Assembly (NCBI RefSeq): GCF_901000735.1
Contig: NC_081543.1
Coordinates: 9,035,921 to 9,099,920 of the forward strand
Direction of reading: 5' to 3'
Source of the DNA: Corylus avellana
Lineage: Eukaryota; Streptophyta; Magnoliopsida; Fagales; Betulaceae
Length of the DNA: 64,000 nt
Of this stretch, positions 21,120-33,200 are shown one piece after another. The notes beneath the pieces were generated by a model that did no database searches, was not told where the DNA came from, and saw only the letters and a program-made list of their open reading frames with translations. A program made the translations under genes and the position numbers. Positions within the stretch are counted from its first letter, which is position 1. The number at the start of each line of letters is the position of its first letter.

Positions 21120-23480
21120 ATGCGGACACTTTATAATTATCTAAAGGAAAATACTCCTAAAACAAAAGAATGGAGGCTTAAGGTGGTTGTTGTTAAAAAA
21201 ATGATGACACGCACCGCCATTTATAGCCCAAACAAATATCAAAAGCTTATATTGGCTGATACTGAGGTAAGATCAAAGAATAACATATATTTTCTAGTTT
21301 ATATGGTTATCTTTTTGTTTATAAATAAATGATTCTATTTGAAATAAACTTATGCACAATTCATCACTTTCAGCACAAAATCATATATACAATACTTCCA
21401 ATGCATTCTCAATCTATTTCATCCACTTAAATACTTTTTATTACAGAGAAATCGAGTCCAAGCAACTATTTTTGGACATGATATTCAATTGTTCGAAGAT
21501 ACCTTAACCATATTCAGTACATATTACATCACCAATGCTCTTGTTAGACCCATCAAACTAGAACATCACATCGTGGAGAATGAGTACCAATGGACAATTA
21601 ATTCAAGAACTTTATCCTTTTTGCAGAGTTTTACAAATATATCGACTCTCAATCCCAAATTGGTAAAAATTACTGCTTTCAATTCAATGTTTTTTTCTTC
21701 ATAGTTTAACATTTTACTAATAAAGTTGTTGCATCTAATCTTATAGATGTTGTTGCTCTGGCAATTGACATGCAACTAGCTCAACAACTTCAAACTAAAC
21801 ATGGCGAAGCAAAGCTCCCAGTACTAATTCTCATTGACCAAAAGTAATATTTAACAATTGATTTCTTTGTTTATATCTCTTTATATTATTCATTATAGGT
21901 TAAATTCAATTTTCAAGTAGCTTTTGTTCAATAACAATCCAACTTACAAAAGAAAAACAAAACACATTCTCATTTCTACTCTATAATATACAAAAATAAA
22001 TTAAATAAATAAATTAGTTTAGATCTAACTACAATAGATTGGTTTATATGTTACAGCCTCCAAACCTATATATTTAACAACGAGTGATCATTTTGTGGAT
22101 AATGAATTGGCGATTATTTCAAATAGCATTAAGAGCAGCCACATCATTGTAGGAGCAAGATTGAAAGTTGTATCCCATAATGGTATGATTTATTATAAAA
22201 TAATATGGTTTTCATCATGATCAATCTATCTAATAAAACATATATATTTATCATAGGCATGTCTCTTTCAGCAAGACCATCTAACTCATTCATGATCAAC
22301 CCCAACAACTTGAAAGCTGCTGCACTACGAAACTGGTAAAAGTATATCACTTTATGATTCATGATCTTCTTAATTTTCAACTCTACTTCTCAACACACTT
22401 TATATCCTTATGACTAATAAATCATTTTTTTGCTTCACATAGGGCTCTTGCAAATCAAAACATGTTGGAAGAAATAGTTAATGATAAATTCTTTCTCAAA
22501 CCTTCATTAAGCTTAATGACACAGCCCACCAATACTGTTACACAAATTGCTATAGTACCAGAACTAGCTAAAATAATAAGACATTTTTTAGTTTATCAAT
22601 TACTCCTATCATAATACAAAATAGGGAAAACTACATTTTGCCCCCATAAATTATAACGCATTGGCACTTTCCCCCCATGAACTGCCAATTGTACTACTTT
22701 GCCCCCATGAACTACCATTTTTGTGCCCAAAACCCCCTTCCGTCAGTCAAAGCCGTTAACTTAGACGGTCAACCCGTCACTTTGCTCCCATAAACTACAA
22801 CACATTGTCATTTTGACCGTCCTAAGTTAACAGCTTTAACTAGCGGAAGGGGGTTTTGGGTACATAATGGTAGTTCATGGGGGCAAAGTAGTGCAGTTGG
22901 CAGTTCATGGAGGAAAAATGTCAAGGCATTATAGTTCATGGGGGCAAAATGTAATTTCTCTTACAAAATAAGTAAAAGATTTATTCTACAAACTTATATA
23001 TGATTAGTTTACTACATTTACATTCTCAACAAACACAATCTATTAAGATTATAAACTCTTACAAACAATTTGTGCAGCAATACAGCTTTGGGGTCAAAGC
23101 AAAAATCGTTATTCGTGACTTACGACAAGCTTTCTAGTATATTGCTTGTAACAAGTGTACAAAAGGTACTGGTATGAAGTACAATGAAACATTCTTTTGT
23201 TTAAACTGCAAAGAACTAGATGCTCTTGCACAACTTCGGTGTGCATTCTAATTTTATGTCACACTTTTTCAACTTGAAGTATGAAATATCAAGTTTAATA
23301 CTTTTTCAAATCAACTTGTCTAAACTTCTCTTATATTTCATTCACTCATTATTTTATTTTAGATCTTGAGTGGACGCAGAATTACAGAATACAATTGGAT
23401 CATTGGTAGCATCTTTATTTGGAGATGATGCAGAAAAGTTCATGGCATGCTCAGCAACAAAACTAATACTAAAAACCACT
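21120..23480 (+). pseudogene. RPA70-like (replication protein A large subunit) gene of the Helitron-like element
   Basis: A multi-exon OB-fold gene. Approximate exons: 21120-21266, 21447-21662, 21747-21843, 22057-22192, 22257-22335, 22443-22600, 23078-23230, 23363-23460. Exon 1 reads LKVVVVKKMMTRTAIYSP. Exon 2 reads RNRVQATIFGHDIQLFED and YYITNALVRPIKLEHHIVEN, the DUF223/OB-fold pattern of plant RPA1. Exon 7 carries the C-terminal zinc ribbon (CNKC at about 23146, then CLNC at about 23203). Exon 8 reads IGSLVASLFGDDAEKFMAC in one frame. Damage: TAG at 23135-23137 where the family has Trp before the zinc ribbon, frame problems at the exon 3/4 and 7/8 junctions, and a MITE inserted at 22624-22961. 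Such genes are common cargo of plant Helitrons. This copy cannot make a full product. Confidence 0.85.
22624..22961. mobile_element. MULE-type MITE with long inverted repeats, 338 bp
   Basis: The element is almost fully palindromic. Its left half starts GGGAAAACTACATTTTGCCC and its right half ends GGGGGCAAAATGTAATTTCTCT. Internal blocks also mirror (CCCCCATGAACT with AGTTCATGGGGG, and AACCCCCTTCCG with CGGAAGGGGGTT). It is flanked by the perfect 9-bp duplication TACAAAATA (22615-22623 and 22962-22970). A 9-bp duplication with long inverted repeats is the Mutator-superfamily signature. It sits in the region of the RPA70-like pseudogene between exons 6 and 7. Confidence 0.92.
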
Positions 23481-23560
23481 CAAGTATTATATATATATAT
23501 ATATAAAACACAAAATATTTTTCTTACTCAATCCCATCGGTATAAGTAATTTGTATGCCT

Positions 23561-25180
23561 TATTGTAGGTATTATAAAAAAATATAAAAAAATAAAAAAT
23601 AAAAAAGACACAAATGATAACTTATTTGATCTACAATGTTGATACATATATACTTTTCTTTTATATTTTCATTTATTCTCCTCTCTTGCCTTGTACTTAC
23701 GTTGATTGAACTATAATATAAACAAGATAAGGCTTGGATAAACATCACTTTTTTCGTAACAAATAAAAAGTTTAGTTTTATTCTTCTTTTGAATGCTTAA
23801 GAAATATAAGAAAATCAAAAGAACTCGAATTTGTATTTTATATACAATTTAGTTTAGTTTTATATACAATTTGTATTTTTAAGCTCTTTTTTTTTTCTTC
23901 ATCAAGGGTGCCACATGTACTTTAATTTCCTATCATTTTTCTCTTTGTTTGAAACATTTGCTACTTTTATATAATTCTTCTATTTTCTTCTTTATTTTTA
24001 CATTCATTGCTGGAAAAAATAAACAAAAAAAAAAGAGAGTATATTTTTACCTTCTTTACCTCCATCTATGTGCAAGTATATCTTAACCATTTTTTTCTCA
24101 TTTATATGCTGTTAGTTATTGTATAAGCTAAAAAACATAAAACCATATTCCCATTTCTTTGTTTTCCTCATTTTTTTTTTTAATCATTGATATATTTTTG
24201 CTCTATTTTTTTTACCAAAAAAAAAGAAAAAAAAAAATAGGATGGCATCACAAATATCGAAAGCATTGCAACACTTTATTCTTCATAGTAGGAATTCATG
24301 ATCCGACTTCGACCTTCAGTACTTGATGCACGTGGAGGTCCATGCTATAGGTTCAATATCACTGCTCTTCAAGAATTATCAAGTGAAGATGAATGAGCTT
24401 CCACAATCCAATAAATCGTAGTTCAATGACTTTTTTGTCTTTTTTGAAACAACTTTTGCTATGAAGTAATAGTACGAAAGAAAAACAGACAATTACATTA
24501 TTATTCTATAGTGTATTTGTTTGTATTCCTGTGCTATAAAATATCAACCAACAACTATGCTCTCTTTTGCACATGTACCTATTCAATTACCTAATACTAT
24601 GGTCTTAGTTAACTTGATTGTATCAAGAGATATCTGCTTTTATATATATATATATATATATATATTCACTTCTTGATATCAAATACGTAATGGATATATA
24701 AGTTAATATGTAGGAACTATTATAAAAGGAAACAAAAATGCAAAATATAAAGTATCTAAAATTGTATTGTACACTCTCTTACAGAATAAAAATTATCAAG
24801 TATCAAATCTGAATTGAAGCTCTCAAAAATTTTCCTTTCAATATAGGCAACTAAATTATTTGCAAAAAAACTCATCTTTCATTTTATTATAAAGTATAGT
24901 TTTAATAACTTTCATAGCTAAAAATGCCCTGAATATTATGTCTACAAGCCTAGTACCAAAGAATGGCACCACATACCGAATCCTAGAGCACAGTACTTCA
25001 CCGAAGGAATTGGAATGGTGGCACTCAGATCAGATCCTTTATGCTATAAGATAACCTTGTTGATGCCTCAATCAACCGTGTGTTCCAGTAGGGTTTTAGT
25101 GTACCATTTATTTGAAGCCATAATGCATGAAGCATTATTTACCCCTTAAAGTATCATGACAATGTTACTTTCAAATTATT
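23561..25180. other. AT-rich stretch with an F-box fragment at its end
   Basis: From 23.56 to 24.92 kb there is very A/T-rich sequence with a (TA)n run at about 24640-24664. A short open stretch at 24242-24300 begins ATGGCATCACAAATATCG but has an early stop. No gene is assigned here except the fragment at 24926-25149. Confidence 0.5.
24926..25149 (+). pseudogene. F-box-associated (kelch-like) protein fragment
   Basis: An uninterrupted reading frame gives PEYYVYKPSTKEWHHIPNPR, then FTEGIGMVALRSDPLCYKIT. This resembles the F-box-associated domain of plant F-box proteins (pattern YYV-KP-T-W---PNP, then M--LRS-PL-YKI). No F-box, start or rest of the domain was found on either side. It is therefore a partial copy, possibly captured by the adjacent Helitron-like element or left by an old duplication. 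Confidence 0.6.
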
Positions 25181-25590
25181 AAGGCTTTGTTTGTTAAACA
25201 ACATGGCAACATGACACTATTCATTTATTATAAATTTAAAAAAATAAAAAATAATGATTAGTATAGAAAAGTAAAAAAAAAAAAAAAAAAAAATTGTTTT
25301 GTAGTAATTGTTTATTTGAATAATAGTAAAAAGTAAATGATGTGATACAAAAAGTGAATGATGTGATATAAAAAGTGAGAATGTTTTGATGTTGATTTTT
25401 TTCAAAAAATGAGATGAATAGTATTTAGTGGAATGATGGTGTGTTAAACACCACATACAAAGTGGTTATTTCATTTTTCAATTCCTTTTAATCATCTCCT
25501 TGTTGTTAAGGTTTTGCATTAACTAAAACGGTTAACAAGTGAAATGTCTTTTATACCTTGTACAATTTACAAAATACAAATTTACTATTA

Positions 25591-26312
25591 CAGGAAAAAA
25601 CTCTTTACAACCCGCCCCAAGTTTCACTTCATTTTCAATTCGGCCTTTAATGTTTAAAAATTGACAATGTATCTTAACAAAGTATCAAAATTTAGCAATG
25701 TGACCCATCTGTTAGCCATTTTTGTCTAATTTGAAGAAAAATGACTCGTGCGTTGTATGTGCATTTTTTTTTTTTTTTTGTCTAAAATTTTCAACATTTC
25801 CTTTTTTTTTTCTTTTTTTTTTTGTGGAATTTGAAAAATGCCACAAAATAAAATTAAAAATTAAAATTAAAAACTAAAAACTAAAAAATGCGGGGTAGAC
25901 ATAGCCACCACCTTTGGTCATTTGGGGGTAGGCAAGCCAAATTGGGGGCAGCTCGCCACCCCCACGACCTATGGTGGTGGTTTGGCTACCCCTAAGGAGC
26001 CAAGTGAAGGTGGCCGAAACCACCCCCAAACCCTTTGGCCAAAGGGATGGCTCGTCCACCCCATCAAGCCGGATTGCCACCCTCATCCTTGGGGGATGCC
26101 CGAACCACCCCTATAGGCTAAGTCACTCCTAATTTTTTTGCTTTTTTTTTTAAAAATATATATATATATATAGGTGCAATTAGATATGGAAATTATTGAC
26201 GGATAGGTCACATTGCAAATTTTTTATGCTTTGTTATGGTACATTGTCAATTTTTAAACATTTGATGTCAAATTGCAAATCAGGTGATACTTTGAAAGGT
26301 AATAATTTTCCC
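25591..26312. mobile_element. Long-inverted-repeat element with GC-rich core, about 720 bp
   Basis: The arms match as inverted copies: AATGTTTAAAAATTGACAAT and GCAATGTGACC near 25650-25715 mirror GGTCACATTGC and ATTGTCAATTTTTAAACAT near 26205-26262. The centre (about 25888-26125) is strikingly GC-rich with repeated CCACCCC/GGTGG words. Flanks TTACTATTA (25582-25590) and TTACTTTTA (26313-26321) may be a 9-bp duplication with one mismatch, suggesting a Mutator-like non-autonomous element. Confidence 0.7.
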
Positions 26313-26375
26313 TTACTTTTATTAAAAAACATAAAAACAACATGAAAAATAAAACTAAGTCAATGCCAAATGTTT

Positions 26376-26535
26376 GAGTAATTCTAAGTGTCCTACTTGT
26401 GTCCTACTAAGAATGATGTGGCTATTAAAATCAACATTGGGCTTGCAATTAATCATTATTAAATTTTGATCAAAGGGTGATTTTAATAGCCACATCATTC
26501 TTAGTAAGACACAAGTAGATCTTCTAAAATTACTC
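26376..26535. mobile_element. MITE, 160 bp, perfect 9-bp duplication
   Basis: Ends GAGTAATTCT and AAAATTACTC are inverted repeats that continue inward: TACTTGTGTCCTACTAAGAA with TTCTTAGTAAGACACAAGTA, and TGTGGCTATTAAAATCA with TGATTTTAATAGCCACA. The flanking CAAATGTTT occurs at 26367-26375 and 26536-26544. A second family member is at 39411-39925. The 9-bp duplication suggests the Mutator superfamily. Confidence 0.9.
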
Positions 26536-27294
26536 CAAATGTTTACTTATTTAAAAAAGTAAAAACCGAAAGTGTTTTAGTCATTTTGACATTATTTGTT
26601 AAGATTTAACAAAAAAATCCTAGTGAATGTGTGAAATTAAAAGGGGTTAAAAGATAAAATCTTCCCACATTGCAACTTTTAATAATTCGACGATCATATT
26701 GCAAAATCCAAGATTGGGTGAAGTTTTCTTTTAAAATAATATATCAAAATCAAAGAAGTGAGAACGCTAGCAAACATCTCTTTGACTAGAGCCAATTACA
26801 TCAAATGATTGCCGTTACAAGATTTCTATTATCACATTTGCAAACGCCAATTTTAGGAACCTTGAACTAACATTTTACACAACAGAACTTACTAATGTCA
26901 AAAATATTTCATGAAAAAAAGGCATAAATGAAAGGTTAAGAGAATATCCAAAATGACGCTTAAAGCTTGATTCTTCATGGCACTGAGCTGGAAGAAGACA
27001 ACTGTAATATTCAATAAGAATCAGTATTTCATTTACAATCACATGAAATGTTGAACTTCATGCTTCAGAGGGAGACAGCCCAACTTGGGTTAAGATTTTG
27101 TTTATTGTTTTCCAACATAGTTCAAAAATTTGATGTACAAATGTATAAAGCAAAGAGAGAGGAAAAGGGGGGGAGGGGCAGGTAAAATAAAAGAAAAAGC
27201 AGAAGAAGACATAGCTAAACTACAATTGAAGAACCCTTCCCCATTAAAATAATAATAATAATTAAAAAAAAGAGTAATGCCAATGTTGATGACG

Positions 27295-30200
27295 TTAAAA
27301 TTCAGCTGAACCAGGTGTTCTAGGGAAAGGGATTGCATCTCTTATATTATCCATTCCAGTTGCAAATTGCACAAGCCTTTCAAAGCCCAGACCAAACCCT
27401 GCATGAGGAACTGGCATACAAGAAAACAGGGCATAAAAAATGCACGTTACTCATAAAACATTTCAACAACAAAAAGTACAAACAATAACTTGGTTAATTA
27501 AATAACATCCAAAGTAAAAATTTTCACCAAACCATCTCTCCCACCACTCCATATTCCGTATACCACTATTTAATACAAATTTAATATCTCAACAAAGTTT
27601 CATCAAGAGCTGTAACTACAAACTATTCATCATATTTTTTGATAAGTAATCGCAAAAAAATTATATGAAGCAGCTGTATATGCACTTCCTCTCTTAAGTT
27701 TTCTCTTGCAACCAATCAAAAATACCCAGTTTCCTATTAGCTCTCACTTCCCAAATCACATTTCTCCACAGGTGATAATTTTCAAGTACAGAAGTTACTG
27801 ATGGCAGTAATATGGTGGAGGATCTACCATCAGGAAACCCCCACTAAAGATAACACCTCAGATAAATTATGTTCCAATTTCATATTTTTAAATCATAAAA
27901 CCTTTTAAGCTACTTATTATACTTTTAAAATTTAATTGATGCAAGTAGAACTAATTAGTATAAATTGTAAATGAGCAAGTGCACCAGCCTCAAAAGTCGC
28001 CAACTTAAGAGAAATTCTTAATTTTAAACAGAACAATCACTGACCTGAACCATAACGCCGCAAATCAAGATACCACCAGTAGCTGTCCTTATTCAGCTCG
28101 AAGTCATCTAAACGAGCTTCCAGAATTTCAAGCCTTTCTTCTCTTTGGCTTCCACCAATAAGCTCACCAACCTGACAAAGATTCAATATCAATGAAGCTC
28201 CTATAGTCCAATGTAAGGGTCAACACAAGCCTCTGGATAAAAGCCCATTCACCAATTTTACATGCCAATGTCAATAGTAGAAAATAAAATATATGCCACA
28301 TGGAATCACATGGGACATGCCTCACCAAGCCATCACCTAGAAGGCTTGACTGCATTGCTTGTTGTATACCACAAGCATTGTTTGGCTTTTACTTTTGCTA
28401 TCATTTCTCTTACTCATGATTTGATTGACTCCAAATATAGCACTTTTGACCCCCAAACAACCTTTTTATGTTTATAAGTAATCAAGAAATCATTAAAAGT
28501 GTAAGGTGCCCCAAGACCCCAAACAACTAAACCATATCTCACATAGATGGAGACTTGTAAAGTAGGGAAGAATAATAAGCAATACACCTTTACAAAGCCT
28601 CTGTTCACCTTCTATGATAACCTTTAAATAGTAATGTCTTTTACAAGTTAAATAATTTAAAACCATTTATTTCAAATGTACACTATATTACTAGAAAAGA
28701 GGAAAAAAACAATCAATAGAACCCTATATTTAATATGGAAGTCCTCATGCTTTTCTCTTGCGCAAAGAGAATCCATATACATTATAACAAAATAAATGCC
28801 CTAAATTTCAGTTATCTATAAAATGCTATGGAATTGAACCGCTGAAGGATATTAGAGAACTACACCCAAAGTTCGAGAAGAGAGAGAGAGAGAGAGAGAG
28901 AACATTCTATTTTAGTCACACACACACAAACATTTGTCTTCTGAATGAGTTGCTGCCACACAAACATCAGAAGGCTTAACATTGCTATTGTTTATAAATT
29001 TGCAGCACTACTACTCCTTAAGAAAACACTACTAAATCGCCAGTTTCTTAGACAAATCTAACTAATTAACAGCAACAGTAGAAATGAAATGAGAAATCTT
29101 AAGATTACCCGAGGAACCAACATATCCATTGCTGCAACAGTCCTTCCATCGTCATTTTGCCGCATATAGAATGCTTTGATCTCCTGCAATTTTACATTGA
29201 ACAACTTCACAATGTAAGATTCAACTATAGAAATATAAGTCAGCATAAGTTTTTCTTTCTTCATTCTAGAAAATAACAAAAGAGTGGAAGAAAGAGGGGG
29301 ATCTAGTGCCTTAGGATAGTCTCTGATTATAACAGGGCAGCCACCAAATGCCTCTTCAGTTATGTAACGTTCATGCTCACTCTGCAAATCACATCCCCAC
29401 TTCACCTATAATTGGGAGAAAAGAAAAATGATTTTAAATAACATAGCTAGATAGCAGATAAAGCGTTGTCAAAACCACATAATGAGAAACAACAAAAATA
29501 TTGCAGTGGACTGCTTAAAAAAAAAATATAGTTCACATACAAAACACTGAAACAAACCAAAGGCTATCGTTCTCTATGTGGCACTAAAATAATTAATATC
29601 ATCCCAAATGTCACAGTTTTCCCATTATCTTTATTAAATTGTCTGAGTTATCTTGCAACAAGTGATCCTTTCAACGTTTAGACAGGTAAAGAGCAGATCC
29701 TACCATCATTCATATATGCATCAAGTAGCATATTTATGAAGATTAGAAAGTGAAAGTCCAACAGGGAAGCTTCTAGTACCACACACCCCTTGATTTGAAT
29801 ATCAAGCTCTTATAACAATAGACTAAGGTAACTTATTTGTAATCCAAGATATGAAGAGCAGATTTGGTCGAAACTTGAAAGCATATGTCCATGCCAAACT
29901 TTCCCATTTAATTCTTTATTATTTTAAGGTTTGATAATAAATTATCCGATAATGAAAAAAAAAAATGAAAAAAAAAAGACAAGCATATCAGAATAGGGAA
30001 TTGTTGCAATATTAACACATATATTTAGAGGGAGAATAACAAATAGCCTTGTACTAAAGACAACCCATTACAAATTTGGCGCAGCATAATATATAACTTC
30101 AAAGGAAGAATTAGCACACAAAAAAATTTTAGTTTGGTACATCTAACTTTCTTCCTTTAGTGATGAAAGAAAAAACACAACGGTTTTGACCAAATTAGAT

Positions 30201-33200
30201 TGGCGACATTTTTGAATTTATCACAACAAATCCATCTAGAAGTAAAATTTTAAAAAATAAATAAATTATATATAACTTTCTGCGATATAACCACGGTTAA
30301 GGCCAATGAGCTCTAGCTAAAATAACACTTTTTCCTCCCACAAAAACAGGAGAGAGAAAGAGAGAGAGAGAGAGAGAGGGGTCATGGGTTCAAGACCCTG
30401 GTTTGTAACTTATCAATAAAATATATATGACTACCGTTAATGGAATTAAAATGATTTTGGCAACAATTTAAATAGCAAGAATAATGAGTAATACAGGGAA
30501 TTCAAACTTCTTTTTTGCTCTTAGAAGAAGTTCAACTGCATCAGTGTAAGTCATCTGCACAAAGTCTTTCTCAGCCACATCCTGTTGATTGGAGAAAAAG
30601 GATATTTGCTAAAAATCAGGGTGGATGATAACTAAGTAAGAATATCAGATTTAAAAACGAAAAAAAATCGAAGAAGGGGCCTTTGGGAGGAGTATATCTT
30701 GAAAGAATTGAATACACAACAGCAAGGACTAAGGATAAGTTACACTAAGAGTTCATACACTTAGTCGATCAATGATTCCCTTCTCAATCCAAGTATTGAA
30801 GAAGTCCATGTCTTCCTTGCAATTTTCGAGGATATATCTCACCTTCAAGCATAGAGGCATATGTTACTTTAGAAGTCCAATAATAAACATCCCATGCAAG
30901 AACCGTAATATGTGCATATGCATCAGCTTGCCAAATAACAGTGTAATGATAATATTGAATTGACAACGTTATGAAGGGAAACATACTACATACTGGAGAT
31001 AGGCAGTTGCACAGGCCATGTCATCATTGAGATCGGCGAATGCAAGTTCCGGCTCAATCATCTTAAGCAAAGAGAAAAAATTTCTAAGATATTCCGATTG
31101 AGACTGCATGAACAGGAAGAACTACACAGGGGAAGAGACATTTAAGGAATCGAAAGAACAAAGAACACTTACCCAAAATTCAGCCAAGTGCCTAGACGTG
31201 TTAGAATTTTCTGCACGAAATGTGGGACCAAATGTATACACCTGGCCAAAGTCATTTACAGAAAGAAAGATGCACAATTATTTTCATTGCCAAAGTGATG
31301 CTAATAATGAGGACAAACATGGTTAGAGATTTACATCAGAAAGAGCAGTAGCATAGGTTTCAGCATTCAGTTGGCCTGAGACAGTCAAGAATGCGGGTTT
31401 CCCAAAAAAATCCTGGCACACAAAAATGAAATGAGAAAGAAAAAAAGGAGTCAATGGTGATTAACAGAACTGCATACTTGCGTTGACCACTTTCCAAATA
31501 TTGTCTACACTTATCACAATCTTAAAAACAAAACCAGACACTATTCAACACCAAAAGGTCCTTTAACCAAAATATATGATATAACATAATTAGTTCTCAG
31601 TGAATATTCAGGTATGATGTTTTCAGATGGTTATGATACATAATACTACTATAAATTGGAAATCGCATGCCAACATGATCTGAATGGCTCTGTACAAGTA
31701 ACTTAAAAAAGAGTGGAAATGAATGACTCACCTGTGACCAATCAATTAACCCATCCTTAGTCTTCGGAATGGCATCCAAAGGAGAACCAACAGCTTCTCC
31801 GGAGCTTGGTATCTGTTAATTAAGAAATAATTTTAGGTTTTATAGAAGCATAAAGAGGTCTGCAGCACAACTAAATGCAATGGCAGCATTACAAAGATGA
31901 ACTGCAGTGTTAATAACTAATGGCCTTCCATACAATAGATTCAAATCATACCTTGCACTACGGCAGCAAGTAACACAATATCAAGTTTAAAATAAGCAAC
32001 TGACCACTTGACAAACATGGATTATGTCTATACCTATCATGAGAAACAAAAAAGGGAGGGGATACCAAGAATAGCTAAAGTATAGATAACGATTTATTTA
32101 TTCAGCTCTGTAGAAAATATCAAGTTTAGATTAGAAAGCACAATTTATATTACCTTAGGAAACACAAAATGTAATAAACATTTAACATTATTTAGAAGAA
32201 ACTATTTTGAGCCACAACGCATACCAAAGTAGTCACACAGAACTGTTCACCCGCTCCTTCACAATCTGAAGCTGTAACAATAGGACTTGAGACCCAAACG
32301 AACCCATGCTCTTGGAAAAATTTGTGAGTAGCAAAGGCCAATGCATTCCTTACCCTAGCAACCTACAACCAACATGCATCATTAAACAAGAAAAGAGAAC
32401 AAGGATCAAATTATGGCACTAAAGAAAAATCAATCTGGACATGTAAGCATTTGCAACTTAATTTCAGCCATTTTTGATTGAATTGGGTTATGCCTAATAG
32501 GGTGGCGGATCTGTTTGCCTGTTGGTGGACGGGAGGTCGTTCTCGGAGTGCTACAATGTGGAAGATGGTCCCTCTTTGCCTTTTGTGGTGTTTGTGGAGG
32601 GAGAGAAATGCGAGATGTTTTGAGGATCTTGAGAGGTCTTTGGAGGAGCTTAAGTCTTTTTTTTTCTTCTCCCTGTTCACTTGGACAACTGCTTATTTAG
32701 CTCCATTAGTGATTAACTTTCCCGATTTTCTTGTTTTTTTTACTTCTTCTTAGGCGTTCTCTTGTATACGTCATGTGTATTAGGGTTGCGCCCCTCTGCG
32801 CTTTTTGGTATATATAACATTACTTATAAAAAAAAAAAAAAAAAAAAAAAAGCAAGAAGCATAACCATACCGCACCAAAAGTGTTTGTTCTTGGACGAAG
32901 ATGAGCTTTTGTTCTCAAAAATTCTCTGCTGACCCTTTTCTTTTGGATTGGATAGGAAGGATCACTCTTCCCAACCTGTTGAAAGGACATTCATAATCAA
33001 ATTAAAAATAAAAAATAAAAGAGTAGCTAGGAGCATGTCATTCATTTGCATGCAGGTTGAAACACACATATAATAGGGTTCCACATATAAGAGAACTTTC
33101 AACTCCTACTATAACCAACACACTTTTTCCTATTCTATGTTAACCAGATTATATTCAAGGACAGACACCTCTCATCTGCTTCTTTCTTTACTTAAGGCTG

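Larger units (their letters stand above)
14236..23560 (+). mobile_element. Helitron-like element, deleted and rearranged (3' end not fixed)
   Basis: The block combines a left part starting TTCTTCTATATATA (14240 and again 19107), a helicase C-terminus typical of plant Helitron Rep/Hel proteins (20651-20898) and a downstream RPA70-like gene (21120-23480). This is the gene order of plant autonomous Helitrons. The Rep domain and most of the helicase are absent, so this is a non-autonomous derivative. The left non-coding part is present twice (about 14236-19106, minus an inserted LINE, and 19107-20400). I did not find a convincing CTRR terminus with its hairpin, so the right border could lie anywhere from 23.5 to 25.2 kb. 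Confidence 0.7.

Noticed and set aside
22638..22940. A CRISPR-like or satellite array of GCCCCCATGAACT words
   Set aside because: The words are mirrored, not in direct array, and belong to one inverted-repeat MITE with a 9-bp duplication.
30387..30399. GGGTTCAAGACCC as part of a functional tRNA gene
   Set aside because: No acceptor stem or cloverleaf can be built around it. The box spacing fits a SINE better.
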